Assembly: GCA_964546285.1 (NCBI GenBank)
Contig: CAZJJK010000069.1
Coordinates: forward strand, 1-17,378
DNA length: 17,378 nt
Direction: 5' to 3'
Source: CAZJJK01 sp964546285
GTDB taxonomy: Bacteria > Spirochaetota > Spirochaetia > Treponematales > Breznakiellaceae
Shown: positions 1 through 7,869 of the stretch, piece by piece
Numbering within the stretch: the first letter of the stretch is position 1
Layout: each line of letters opens with the position of its first letter
Made by a program: the position numbers and the translations under genes
The notes under the pieces: model-generated
Databases searched by the model: none
The model's input: only the letters and a program-made list of their open reading frames with translations
What the model was told of the DNA's origin: nothing

Positions 1-242
1 GCGCGGAAGCGGATGAGCGGAGGGCAAATCCAGCATAAGACGGAGTTTTTGAGGGGCCTGCTGGATTTGAACCGGAGCGCGCGCCGAGCAGCGCGAGGAA
101 AAGCGGCCAGGGATGGCCGCGGCAGCGCGCGGAGGCGGCCCGGAGCGAAGTCCGCGCGGAAGCGGATGAGCGGAGGGCAAATCCAGCATAAGACGGAGTT
201 TTTGAGGGGCCTGCTGGATGTGAACCGGAGCGCGCGCCGAGC
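1..242. repeat. Tandem repeat, 153-bp period, right end of an array
   Basis: Bases 1-89 recur at 154-242 with one difference (T67 versus G220), giving a 153-bp period and about 1.6 visible copies; the array probably continues past the left edge. Each unit is strongly purine/G-rich on this strand. The part between copies holds a perfect 7-bp hairpin (103-109 with 114-120, loop GGGA) next to the palindrome GCCGCGGC (116-123). Because 153 is a multiple of three, one frame stays open through both copies and gives a very basic Arg/Ala/Gly-rich peptide. I see no ribosome-binding site or family likeness for it and read this as non-coding repeat DNA. Confidence 0.85.
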
Positions 243-274
243 TAAACATGAGTATCCGATATTTCTTCCCATCA

Positions 275-283
275 TGATATAAT
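275..283 (+). promoter_or_regulatory. Extended -10 promoter of rmuC
   Basis: TGATATAAT is a perfect extended -10 element (TG, one base, TATAAT). There is no convincing -35 box, which is normal for this class. Only eight bases separate it from the rmuC start codon at 292, so transcription would begin at or next to the ATG. No Shine-Dalgarno sequence lies between them. Confidence 0.6.
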
Positions 284-291
284 CCCGCTTT

Positions 292-1452
292 ATGGAAACC
301 CTGTTTTTCGGCCTTGTTGTGGTTGGCGCTTTTATCATTCTCGCTGTCCTGTTGGTCATCCTCTTAAGGCCGCGGACTAACGCCGATGAAAATCGATTTA
401 TGTTGATTAGCCAAGGGCAGGATAGGGTGGAACGGACGCTTCGTCAGGAGTTGGCTGGTATACGTGAGGAGCTATCCCGTTTTGGCCAAGCGAACAACGC
501 CCGTTTGGACGCGTTGCGAACGGTTGTGGATGGAAGGCTCCGTGATATTCAGAGCGACAGCGCGCAAAAACTGGAACAGATGCGCCAAACGGTGGATGAA
601 AAGCTCCATGAAACCCTGGAACGCCGCTTGGGCGAATCATTTAAATTGGTTGGCGAACGTCTAGAGCAGGTTCAAAACGGACTTGGTGAAATGAAGAATT
701 TAGCGGCCGGCGTAGGGGATCTTAAACGAGTTCTAGTTAATGTCAAAAACAGGGGGACTTGGGGAGAAATTCGTCTTATGACTCTGGTTGATGATATACT
801 AATCCCCTCGCAATATGAAACAAACGCCGCGATAAAGCCGGGCAGCGCCGATCGGGTTGAATTGGCGCTCCGTTTACCGGGAAGGGACGAGGAACATCCC
901 GTATTCCTGCCGATAGACGCCAAGTTCCCTAAAGAGGATTATGAGCGTCTTCAAGAAGCCCGTGAGCGTGGAGACCCTAGCGCCGCCGAAGATGCCGCGA
1001 AAGCTCTGGATAAACGGTTTCGCCTATCAGCGAAAGATATCCGTGATAAATACATAGTTCCACCGTATACCACGGATTTCGCGTTGATGTTTGTACCCTC
1101 TGAAGGGCTTTTCGCTGAATGCGTTAGCCGGCCTGGTCTAGCGGAATGTCTGCAACGGGATTATCGCGTTATTGTCGCTGGGCCTAGTACCTTCGCCGCC
1201 CTGCTTAACAGCCTTCAATTGGGCTTCCGTACTCTCGCGGTTGAAAAGCGGACCAGCGATATACGAGCCGTATTGGAAACGATTAAAAAAGAATTTGGGA
1301 AATTCGGCGATTTGCTGGATAAGACTAAAAAGAAATTGCAGGAAGCCAGTGATACCATAGACGACGCTCAAGGTAAAACTAGAACGATTCGGGGTAAACT
1401 CAATAAAATGGAGGAACCGGAAAATACCCGCTTAATTAGCGGCGATGACTAG
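292..1452 (+). CDS. rmuC: RmuC family DNA recombination protein
   Basis: The 386-residue protein has the RmuC layout: one N-terminal transmembrane segment (about 4-26), a long charged coiled coil (about 35-135), then the conserved domain (about 140-345). That domain carries the family's marks: GTWGE, the block around FLPIDAKFPKEDY, IRDKYI..PYTTDFALMFVPSEGLFAE, and VIVAGPSTFAALLNSLQLGFR. RmuC is a membrane-tethered protein with a predicted restriction-endonuclease-like fold that limits recombination between inverted repeats in E. coli; its biochemical activity is not settled. The ATG at 292 puts the TM segment at the N-terminus as expected. It has no Shine-Dalgarno and lies just after an extended -10 box, so the mRNA may be leaderless. 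The gene converges on the lipid kinase gene with 17 bases between the two stops, and no terminator hairpin fits in that gap. Lying beside a tandem repeat is suggestive for a recombination protein but may be chance. Confidence 0.93.
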   Translation: METLFFGLVVVGAFIILAVLLVILLRPRTNADENRFMLISQGQDRVERTLRQELAGIREELSRFGQANNARLDALRTVVDGRLRDIQSDSAQKLEQMRQTVDEKLHETLERRLGESFKLVGERLEQVQNGLGEMKNLAAGVGDLKRVLVNVKNRGTWGEIRLMTLVDDILIPSQYETNAAIKPGSADRVELALRLPGRDEEHPVFLPIDAKFPKEDYERLQEARERGDPSAAEDAAKALDKRFRLSAKDIRDKYIVPPYTTDFALMFVPSEGLFAECVSRPGLAECLQRDYRVIVAGPSTFAALLNSLQLGFRTLAVEKRTSDIRAVLETIKKEFGKFGDLLDKTKKKLQEASDTIDDAQGKTRTIRGKLNKMEEPENTRLISGDD

Positions 1453-1469
1453 GTGCTTATGAAAAAGGT

Positions 1470-2672
1470 TCATAGTAGGCGCAAAACCGGTATAAGCGGA
1501 TCAGTCAATTCCATAGTAATAGGGAAATCTTTCGGCTCAAGCTCTATATCCTCCCCGTCCATTTGCGCCAACAAAGGAAGCTTGTAAGAGATTTCAATCT
1601 TACTCGCGTTGAACAACCTTGCCTCCGGCCGGCCCGCGTGTTGTCCCGTAATAAAAAGCTTTTTAAGAGCGATTTTCCGGAAAACATTTATCTCTTTAAC
1701 CGCGCAGACATTGCGGTCATCTGGCAGAATCCGTTTGTCCGAGCCGTAGGTCCTATGCCCGGACGCTCCCATTGCCAACAATAAAATTCTATCCCTAAAG
1801 GCAAGTCTGCCCCCCGGTCCTTCCGCCGTAACGTCCATTTCACCGACAACATAAACACGGTCATAGAAAAGAGTCGCCAGATCCACCCAGAGCTTGTATG
1901 AGTCCCCTGGCAACCGGCCCTTCATCCGGTTAGTCATTCGCGTAACGTAGGCGTCAAGACCAACCGAAAGGATGTTAAAGGCGGGGAAGGGGCCCTTGCC
2001 CTCTGTGGCGGTTTTCAATTGTATAGCCCTGTTGAATTCAAGCTTTGTGGGTTCAACTAGCTTATCCAGGGCTTTGTCCAGTTGCCTGGCGTCGGCGCCA
2101 TCATTACCTGTGCCCATTGGTAAGCGGAGGACGGCGAATTGGTTTCTAATTTCAGGAGGAGCGTAGAATAAGGCCGTCAAGGCCTCAAGCCCTGTACCAT
2201 CGCCGCCGGCTATGACAAGTAGATGGAAGGGACGCGCGCCGCTCGGCGCGTTATGGCTGTCGGCCGCCGCTTCGTCAATAAGGGCGCGGACAATTTCGCC
2301 GGCATGAGCCGGTCGCTGGGTAGGCAGTAAGCCAAGCAAGCCAAAACTGCCGTCGCCGGCGTCCAAGTCTCGAGCGGTCCGTGATGGTTCAGCGCCGGCT
2401 TCCCGGATAGGCTTACGTCGCGCCGCCTCCGCGTAGCGGAGCAAGTCCGCCGAATGCTTTTTCCAGCGCGCGCCGATGGTAAACCCGCCCGCTCTAGGAT
2501 TGGCGATAAAAGTCCAGCGCAATGGCCGCCCTATGGCGATCGGCGCCCGGCGAACGATATCAGCTAAATCCGCGGCGAATTGCATAACGCTCATGCGTTT
2601 AGCGTCGCACTTTAGAAAACTGACGTCAAGGCGGCGGCGATGCCTGTTTTCCCAATTAAAAGCCTCTCTCAA
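1470..2672 (-). CDS. Diacylglycerol kinase-type lipid kinase
   Basis: This matches the DAGK catalytic/YegS-like family of cytosolic or membrane-associated enzymes that phosphorylate diacylglycerol or sphingoid-type lipids with ATP. Visible motifs, numbered from the TTG start: the opening strand WTFIANPRAGG (about 53-63), the nucleotide-binding GGDGTGLE (about 155-162), the PMGTGND loop (about 185-191), and a late MDGE (about 375). Between the first strand and GGDGT sits a long Ala/Arg-rich insert (about 65-145), unusual for the family. The substrate cannot be read from the sequence. The start is uncertain: the TTG at 2672 has no Shine-Dalgarno, and an ATG 26 codons later (encoding MSVMQF) would still keep the whole catalytic domain. 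The longer version places the start inside an inverted repeat (2671-2678 with 2701-2708). It is probably monocistronic. Confidence 0.85.
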   Translation of the reverse strand: MREAFNWENRHRRRLDVSFLKCDAKRMSVMQFAADLADIVRRAPIAIGRPLRWTFIANPRAGGFTIGARWKKHSADLLRYAEAARRKPIREAGAEPSRTARDLDAGDGSFGLLGLLPTQRPAHAGEIVRALIDEAAADSHNAPSGARPFHLLVIAGGDGTGLEALTALFYAPPEIRNQFAVLRLPMGTGNDGADARQLDKALDKLVEPTKLEFNRAIQLKTATEGKGPFPAFNILSVGLDAYVTRMTNRMKGRLPGDSYKLWVDLATLFYDRVYVVGEMDVTAEGPGGRLAFRDRILLLAMGASGHRTYGSDKRILPDDRNVCAVKEINVFRKIALKKLFITGQHAGRPEARLFNASKIEISYKLPLLAQMDGEDIELEPKDFPITMELTDPLIPVLRLL

Positions 2673-2710
2673 AAGACGCTTATTCTAAAATAGGGCCTTA
2701 CGTCTTTTTG

Positions 2711-2740
2711 ATTTTATTTATTTTTCTCTATATATGTAAA
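2711..2740 (-). promoter_or_regulatory. Putative sigma-70 promoter of the lipid kinase gene
   Basis: On the minus strand TTTACA (2740-2735) and TAAAAT (2716-2711) are separated by 18 bases within a very A+T-rich stretch (about 2700-2760). The transcript would start near 2704, about 30 bases before the TTG start. Because the stretch is so A+T-rich, chance matches are likely. Confidence 0.4.
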
Positions 2741-2775
2741 TAAAATATATAATTTCTCGCCTCTAAGAAGGCTCA

Positions 2776-2804
2776 GGTTTCAAAAGTTTTGGACTTTTGA
2801 AACC
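2776..2804 (-). terminator. Hairpin behind yidB, without a U tract
   Basis: 2776-2786 and 2794-2804 form a perfect 11-bp stem with a 7-base loop, six bases past the yidB stop codon. On the minus strand it is followed by a mixed sequence, not a run of T. It is therefore not a canonical intrinsic terminator; it may protect the mRNA 3' end or end transcription with help. Confidence 0.5.
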
Positions 2805-2810
2805 CGATAA

Positions 2811-3332
2811 TCATGAGCGCTTTAAAAATGAATTTAATAGGCCGCCAGCTTTTGATAAAAAATTAGCCTTATCATCGGAACCAAGCCCAATTACTGACGC
2901 CATATCGCCTAAATCAAAGCTTGAGGTCTCTTTTTTAATTAGCTCGGCGTCAGCTTGTCCGTCAGGCGTTAATAGATCGATAACCTTAGGCAAATACGCG
3001 GCTAAACCATTTGCGGCTTTTGGTTTTGTAATACCGCTTTTTTCCGCCAATTCGCTTATAAGCTTTGTTCCTAACGCTGACTCAACTTGTTCCCCGCTTA
3101 CCGAAAGATTCTTCCCCTTGCCTATCCATGATTTTATCTGTTTATTCAAACCGGCGCTATTAAATAGCTCAACCAGCTTAGGCAGACCAAGCTTTGAAAC
3201 CAAGGCCGCCGCCGTCTTAACAAATTGAATAGTTTGCTCAACGCTTAAACCAGATTCGTTATCAGGCTTTTTGGATTTTGAAGCGCTAAGGCTTCCCGAT
3301 AAACCGGATATCAATGTATCAAGGGTACCCAT
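2811..3332 (-). CDS. YidB family protein (DUF937)
   Basis: This 173-residue protein matches the YidB/DUF937 family: small helical cytoplasmic proteins of unknown function, common in bacteria. The signature parts are the helical repeat with LGLPKLVELFNSAGLNKQIKSW (about 50-70), the block with SGEQVESALG (about 78-87), and the AYLPKVIDLLTPDG motif (about 115-128). The N-terminal 35 residues are Ser/Lys-rich linker. The start is firm: AGGAGGT lies seven bases before the ATG. The leader upstream holds a small hairpin (3356-3360 with 3364-3368) and a near-palindrome CGCTTAAAGCG, either of which could be an operator. I see no convincing promoter. The ribosome-binding region shares TACCTCCT (on the + strand) with the loop of the neighbouring small RNA. 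Family placement is good; no function can be given. Confidence 0.85.
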   Translation of the reverse strand: MGTLDTLISGLSGSLSASKSKKPDNESGLSVEQTIQFVKTAAALVSKLGLPKLVELFNSAGLNKQIKSWIGKGKNLSVSGEQVESALGTKLISELAEKSGITKPKAANGLAAYLPKVIDLLTPDGQADAELIKKETSSFDLGDMASVIGLGSDDKANFLSKAGGLLNSFLKRS

Positions 3333-3545
3333 ATATACCTCCTATTAGGGCCTTGGCGGTTCCACCGCTAACTATAAAAAACGGACTTAGCTTGTTTGGC
3401 GGATCTAAAAGTTAAAGCTCGCTTAAAGCGCCAGTAAAATTCTAATTCAAGAGGCCTTAGTTTTCCAGGGAATATTTCGCGAATACATACGTATAGTGGA
3501 AAAAAAGAAAATAAAATAAATTTCTATATTTTTTACAAAAAAGAC

Positions 3546-3574
3546 TTGATTATCATGGAGTATTTTGATATATT
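3546..3574 (+). promoter_or_regulatory. Sigma-70 promoter for the intergenic small RNA
   Basis: TTGATT (3546-3551), an ideal 17-base spacer, then TATATT (3569-3574). Start of transcription is predicted near 3581-3583. A long paired RNA element begins at 3585 and a terminator ends at 3722, so promoter, body and terminator line up. Confidence 0.55.
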
Positions 3575-3580
3575 TTTGAT

Positions 3581-3722
3581 AGTTCCTGAGCTTGCGGCGA
3601 CTCGTAAGAGTTTTTCATCAATTCCGCTGCCGCGGCTAGTTTTTCCCCTCATCAAGCTTTTCATCCGCCGCTCGTTCAGGCTCTCCCCCCGGGTTTACCT
3701 CCTTTTCCTGGGGGGTTTTTTT
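3581..3722 (+). ncRNA. Candidate structured small RNA, about 140 nt
   Basis: Between the yidB promoter region and the 3' end of the pilus operon lies a free-standing transcription unit on the + strand. 3585-3591 pairs with 3674-3680 (7 bp, one G-U); after a 2x2 internal loop, 3594-3599 pairs with 3666-3671 (6 bp). The enclosed region holds two short hairpins: 3601-3603/3608-3610 with a GTAA loop, and 3624-3627/3632-3635. Single-stranded parts contain repeats of TCATCAA and C/U-rich runs. The 3' end is a terminator whose 19-base loop holds ACCTCCTTT, the same bases as the 16S rRNA anti-Shine-Dalgarno. That suggests an RNA that pairs with ribosome-binding sites. I do not recognise a known family: it lacks the SRP-RNA GGAA loop, tmRNA ends and RNase P motifs. 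It is convergent with the pilus operon. Confidence 0.5.
3685..3722 (+). terminator. Intrinsic terminator of the small RNA
   Basis: Six C (3685-3690) pair with six G (3710-3715) around a 19-base loop, followed by seven T (3716-3722). The T run is on the + strand only, so it serves the small RNA, not the pilus operon that arrives from the other side. Confidence 0.75.
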
Positions 3723-3758
3723 ATCTATATGGTAGCTGAGTGTTAATCAGACGACAGG

Positions 3759-4688
3759 CTAATTCGCCGCTATGGAAAAGGTTAGGCTATCCTCATAGTC
3801 GCCCCAGGAAGGGAATTCGCTCGCTGGAAGGCTGACGGTCACCGTTATGGTAAAGGGAACGCCGGCTTCGCCGGTGGCGGCTTGAGTAGTGAATTGAGTA
3901 GGGGTGGATGATAAGCTTGTATAGTCATAACCAGCTATGTTGACGGTATAAGGAATGGTGCTACTCGTGTCGCCCTGTTTATGATAGAGCGCGTTGTTAT
4001 TGGCTGAACTGACGGATATGGCAAAGGGAACATTGCCTCGGGCGACCAGATCCGCGCTTTGGGTAGCGGGGGTATCGGTCAGGGTTCCAAAACTGAATAA
4101 GCCGTTCAACGAGCCGGCCTCAAAAGGGGCGTTTACCGGAACTATTGACATGCTGAGGATGGTATCCACTTGGGCTCTAATGCTAAGATCTTTACTTTTT
4201 ACAACAGCGCCATGTCCGCCAGGTGTTGGAACGCCCGCGTACCATGTGGCCGTTAAGGTTCCTGTATAGGTTCCTGACTGGAGCCAGCCTCCTGGCGCTA
4301 GAATTATGTACACGTTATGGGTTTTAGTATCATTATCCACCGTGAAAGTGCCAGATAGCACATCCTCGTAGCCATCCGCGCTTGGTTCGTCCAAGAGTTC
4401 GTCCCTTGGCGCTGTCGCCGCGCTATATACCATATACGGTAGCGAATTAACCCCGCTGGTTAAGACTCTTCCCGTTGGACCGGGGCTAAAAGCGATAAAG
4501 TAGTCGCCATCGAATTTTTTCCTGTTTTCTAAGGTAATCACCGCCGCTTCGGACGCCTCCTGACTGGCGTCGTAAACCAATTGATTGAGATTGGTAGGGC
4601 TGATGGAGATTCTTTGCGCGAATACCCCAGAACCCGCGCTCGTGATGAAAAGTATGGTGCCAATCGCCGTTAACCGCTTAATAGTCAT
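3759..4688 (-). CDS. Pilus tip/minor subunit, two-domain, spore-coat-U type
   Basis: The 309-residue secreted protein is the last gene of the chaperone-usher operon. It starts with a signal peptide (about 1-24, cut after VFAQ), then an N-terminal beta-rich domain (about 25-165) and a C-terminal pilin domain (about 175-309). The arrangement matches tip adhesins of Csu-type pili, where a binding domain is capped by a pilin domain that docks to the next subunit; the adhesin role is inferred. The last residues, DSLTFSIAAN, nearly repeat the end of the major pilin (DTLTFSIAAN), tying the two together. It has no cysteine after the signal peptide. The start is supported by a GAGGAGAGG ribosome-binding site that overlaps the usher stop; only three bases separate the genes, so they are translated as one operon. 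Confidence 0.72.
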   Translation of the reverse strand: MTIKRLTAIGTILFITSAGSGVFAQRISISPTNLNQLVYDASQEASEAAVITLENRKKFDGDYFIAFSPGPTGRVLTSGVNSLPYMVYSAATAPRDELLDEPSADGYEDVLSGTFTVDNDTKTHNVYIILAPGGWLQSGTYTGTLTATWYAGVPTPGGHGAVVKSKDLSIRAQVDTILSMSIVPVNAPFEAGSLNGLFSFGTLTDTPATQSADLVARGNVPFAISVSSANNNALYHKQGDTSSTIPYTVNIAGYDYTSLSSTPTQFTTQAATGEAGVPFTITVTVSLPASEFPSWGDYEDSLTFSIAAN

Positions 4689-4691
4689 GCT

Positions 4692-7148
4692 TTACCTCTC
4701 CTCGGGAGAAACGATAAGCGTTCCAACATCGATACGGTCCTGGCCCTCATCCGTGACCGTAAGCGTGACTGGCGTCATGCCAGGCAATCGGATGCTTAAG
4801 TCGCCAGTTTGAATGTCATATAATTCGAAATACCCGTTATCGTCGCAGAAAAAATCCACAACGGTATTGTCCAGCGTATTTATTGCTTGCCCCACCATCC
4901 AAGCCAAGGGCGTTCCGGCCGGATTGGTTAAGCGCCCCGTGATAACGACCGCGTGGACAGGCTCTGGCCTGATCAGCGTGCCGGAGCGATAGAGCGGGAA
5001 TAGCTGTACCGATGTTTCTCGCGCGGCTATATTCGGCGGACTGTTTGGCGTCTCAATTGATAAGCTCCGCGCTGTATAGCTAGGCAGAGCCGGTATAATC
5101 GCGGTTTGGCCGCCAACGCAGGAAACCGCTTTGCCGCCGCCCCGGACCTCTACCGTCTGCTCCCCAAAAGAAGAAGTGGGCGCGATCAAGGCGAACGAAT
5201 CCGTGATGCGTCGGCTTAAGGCCCATTCGCCGCCAGCGTATGCTAGGGCAAAATCGATGTCCGTCGACGCGCTGTAGGATGCGTCTTGTCCGTCATGTTT
5301 ATAATTTAGGCTAAAATCCCCGGCAAGACCGATTAAGTCGTTAAGCAGTTGTCCACCCGCTTGAAGCGACGCCGAAGAATCCGCTGGTCCCAGCGGATTG
5401 GTGATATCGATCTTGGCGGAACGGGTTTGACCATCGCTGTCATCGGAAAAAACGAGACCAGCGGCGGATTCGCCGGTAAAAAGGTCATGGCTATAACGGT
5501 AGCTACCATCGCCGCTTTTCGGAATAAATGTCGCGTACAGATCCAACCGGGGAATGAAGGCGCTATCAATCCACATTGTCTTGGCTGAAAGGGAAAGAGC
5601 GGCGCCCGTGCGTGTCGTTAAGCCCGTACCCGCGGAAAACCCGTATGAAAGCCGCCCCGTGCCGCTGATAGCGTAATTGCCTGACGCGTTAAACGCGAAG
5701 CCTCCGGGGAAGCGCTGTTGGATATGGGCTGAAAAGCGCCAAGCATCGCTGGTGGTCTTTGCTGTATCTGAGTACCCGGGTCTTACAAACGAGGCGTTTG
5801 TCCATCCAGCCGAAATATTGAGGCTGGGCAGATAAGCCCGCCCCGGGAAAAATAGGGCATAATCCAAATTTCCGGCGAAGCCCCAAGCGTTAAGAGTTGA
5901 ATTTTGATTGTAGTTTAGCGATATGACCGCATCGCCGCCGAATTGGCCTATAGCGGTAGCCGCGTTTAAGCCAAGATTCACTAGTGAGGAACCTAAATCG
6001 GCCTGGGCGGATAAAGAAGCGGTTAAAGTATGTGTGAAACCGTATACGCTGTAGGCTGAGAAACTAAAACTGTCCAAAGCGAGTTCAGTGAAGCCAAGGC
6101 CGGCGCCGAAATCCCAACCGCCCTTTATCAGTAAGCTGTCATCATGAGCCTCGGACAGCTGATAGGCCACGGCTTCTTTGTCGCTTTCTTTAATTGTGAC
6201 CTCTATATCATTTAAACCGCTAGAAAAGGGAAGGTCCGCGAATTGGTACTTCCCGGGCGCGAGCGTTTTTGAGAAGAGTCTTGCCCCATTCACGGATATG
6301 GACGCGACGGCTTCAGTCGCCACGGTGAATTCATCCAATAAGACGCGGCGCGGTGTATTTGGTGAATAATTGTCGGAGGCGACCTGTGGCTGGTGTATCA
6401 AGCTTAAGCCGTAAAGAGCTAAAGCCGGCGTCTGGCTTTTGGCGGGTATCTTGACCATTCCAGCGCTCGCTCTCAGCGCTTGATCGCGGAAATCCTTAAC
6501 CAGCCTAAGGTAACGTAACTCAGACCGCGCTTTTTCCCCAATAGCGAAAGCCGCCGACGCTTCGCTTACCCATGAGCCTATATTTACGGCACCTTCAAAA
6601 TTCGTTGACACTAAAGTCTTTAGATCGATGCCGCTTGTCCAGTCCGTGTCGGTACGGAGACTGGAGTTTAAATAAAAGGAAAAAAACGATGGCTCTACGA
6701 TATTGCCAGAATTTGTTTTCGCTTTTTCCCGCTTACTTAAATACACCAGTCGGCGTGATGCTAAAGGTATACGTAAATGGATAAGAAGAAAATCGAAATC
6801 CGTTTCTATATCGATATTGACTTCTTTTAGCGCCGTTTCCGTGAGGTAGCCGTTTTGGTCGGCCATCGCCGCGAGCGTTTGGTAAGCGGAATCGCTCATG
6901 GCTTCTGTCAGCTCGTTCTCTAAAAAGCGCAAGGGCAGTAGGACCGAGCTGCCATCGGTCAGGATGACTGTATCACCAAGGGACTGACCGTCAAGGAACA
7001 GCTCAAAAGGCGCTTCCATCAGCGGCGCGATGTCTTGAGCGGGGAGCCTCGTTAGAAACGATAGAGCGTAAAACAATAAGAGGATCGTCTTGGCTGAACT
7101 TATGGAGCGACGCTTTTTATTCTGTTTTGAATTTAAGGCGCGGTTCAT
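4692..7148 (-). CDS. Outer-membrane usher of a chaperone-usher pilus
   Basis: At 818 residues this has the usual usher length. Order: signal peptide (about 20-38, ending LPAQ), N-terminal chaperone-docking domain (about 40-135), a long beta-barrel of alternating aromatic strands, a plug-like domain (about 275-320) containing LAPGKYQFADLPFSSGLNDIEV, which is the family's 'LPPGpy.i.DLp..G.ndl.V' block, and a C-terminal domain from about 735 with GRLTNPAGTPL. Ushers form the outer-membrane pore that receives chaperone-bound subunits from the periplasm and catalyses pilus assembly. The gene overlaps the chaperone gene by 32 bases and is preceded by AGGA eight bases before the ATG. In enteric ushers the C-terminal domain carries a cysteine pair; only scattered cysteines are seen here. 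Family membership is clear; sequence divergence is high. Confidence 0.88.
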   Translation of the reverse strand: MNRALNSKQNKKRRSISSAKTILLLFYALSFLTRLPAQDIAPLMEAPFELFLDGQSLGDTVILTDGSSVLLPLRFLENELTEAMSDSAYQTLAAMADQNGYLTETALKEVNIDIETDFDFLLIHLRIPLASRRLVYLSKREKAKTNSGNIVEPSFFSFYLNSSLRTDTDWTSGIDLKTLVSTNFEGAVNIGSWVSEASAAFAIGEKARSELRYLRLVKDFRDQALRASAGMVKIPAKSQTPALALYGLSLIHQPQVASDNYSPNTPRRVLLDEFTVATEAVASISVNGARLFSKTLAPGKYQFADLPFSSGLNDIEVTIKESDKEAVAYQLSEAHDDSLLIKGGWDFGAGLGFTELALDSFSFSAYSVYGFTHTLTASLSAQADLGSSLVNLGLNAATAIGQFGGDAVISLNYNQNSTLNAWGFAGNLDYALFFPGRAYLPSLNISAGWTNASFVRPGYSDTAKTTSDAWRFSAHIQQRFPGGFAFNASGNYAISGTGRLSYGFSAGTGLTTRTGAALSLSAKTMWIDSAFIPRLDLYATFIPKSGDGSYRYSHDLFTGESAAGLVFSDDSDGQTRSAKIDITNPLGPADSSASLQAGGQLLNDLIGLAGDFSLNYKHDGQDASYSASTDIDFALAYAGGEWALSRRITDSFALIAPTSSFGEQTVEVRGGGKAVSCVGGQTAIIPALPSYTARSLSIETPNSPPNIAARETSVQLFPLYRSGTLIRPEPVHAVVITGRLTNPAGTPLAWMVGQAINTLDNTVVDFFCDDNGYFELYDIQTGDLSIRLPGMTPVTLTVTDEGQDRIDVGTLIVSPEER

Positions 7149-7869
7149 AAGCTAGTTCCTCCACCGCGTCTGAAGGTATGAAAACGGTACGACTGTTGCC
7201 AGCCAAAATGTTTTGGCCGTTTAGGGGCGCCGTTGTCTCACCTTCAAGCTCAATTAGGCCGCCATTTGGATCAAGCAACTCCAATGACGATTCCAGCAGA
7301 ATGACATGAGTGCCGCCGTCATTTCGTAATGACAACAAAACACCACGCTCGCCATTCACGTTTGTTCCAAGGGCTTGGACTGCTTTGATGTTGTGCGGCG
7401 CCGTTTCTGGCGCTCGGACATAAACAGCCGCCAAGTATCTTATCAAAATCGATATACCTGAGGAGCCAGCTTCCTGAAAAGCCGCCGGAACTTGTTCGGC
7501 GATTATTCGGTAAGCTTTTTCGGTTTTCCCCGGATGCGTACCCTTGTATTGAACCTTTAGCGCTCGAGTCGCGCCCTTATCCAAAATAAAACGGGAAGGA
7601 AAAATAGTAAAGTCAGCCGACGCGTCAATCTGGCTTTCCTTGCCGTTCTCGTCTATCTCTCTTGTCGTAACGGAAACGATGATCGCGACGCTTTCAGTCG
7701 CGTTGTCATTTTTTACACGGAACGTCTTTATGGAATTCGGGCCGCTCGGTTCAAAACTCACATTCATGGGTTCGAACGAAAAAGCCCAGAGGCCAGCCGC
7801 CGCTTGGAATATAACGGCGGCCATCAGGCAGAGGCGGGTTTTAAACCCGCCTAGTTTAAATCGTGTCAA
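7117..7869 (-). CDS. Periplasmic pilus assembly chaperone
   Basis: The 250-residue protein has a signal peptide (about 1-30, ending GLWAF) and two immunoglobulin-like domains typical of PapD/CsuC-type chaperones. The N-terminal domain (about 33-150) contains the F1-G1 region with a conserved FTIFPSRFILDKGATRALKVQYKG stretch (the 'i.P....l.pg..q.vrv' signature) and YRIIAEQVP. The second domain runs from about 160 to the end. It would bind pilin subunits in the periplasm by donor-strand complementation and deliver them to the usher. The start codon is TTG at 7869, overlapping the pilin stop as TTGA, and lacks its own Shine-Dalgarno, so translation is probably coupled to the pilin. A later ATG (LCLMAAV) would shorten the signal peptide and is less likely. 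Confidence 0.87.
   Translation of the reverse strand: MTRFKLGGFKTRLCLMAAVIFQAAAGLWAFSFEPMNVSFEPSGPNSIKTFRVKNDNATESVAIIVSVTTREIDENGKESQIDASADFTIFPSRFILDKGATRALKVQYKGTHPGKTEKAYRIIAEQVPAAFQEAGSSGISILIRYLAAVYVRAPETAPHNIKAVQALGTNVNGERGVLLSLRNDGGTHVILLESSLELLDPNGGLIELEGETTAPLNGQNILAGNSRTVFIPSDAVEELAYEPRLKFKTE

Noticed and set aside
13..282. 89-codon ORF across the tandem repeat
   Set aside because: It is open only because the repeat length is a multiple of three; the peptide is low-complexity and basic, with no ribosome-binding site or family likeness.
2797..3228. 143-codon + strand ORF opposite yidB
   Set aside because: Antisense shadow of the YidB frame, which has a family match and a strong ribosome-binding site.
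3546..3663. 43-codon minus-strand ORF (MKSLMRGK...) with AGGAGGT upstream
   Set aside because: The Shine-Dalgarno-like AGGAGGT is about 26 bases from the ATG, too far; that sequence is the complement of the small RNA loop.
3581..3722. Identification of the small RNA as 6S RNA
   Set aside because: The long stem with internal loops is reminiscent, but conserved 6S sequence features and a matching central bubble could not be identified.
3546..3746. 66-codon + strand ORF over the small RNA
   Set aside because: It crosses the promoter, the paired stem and the terminator and has no ribosome-binding site at its start.
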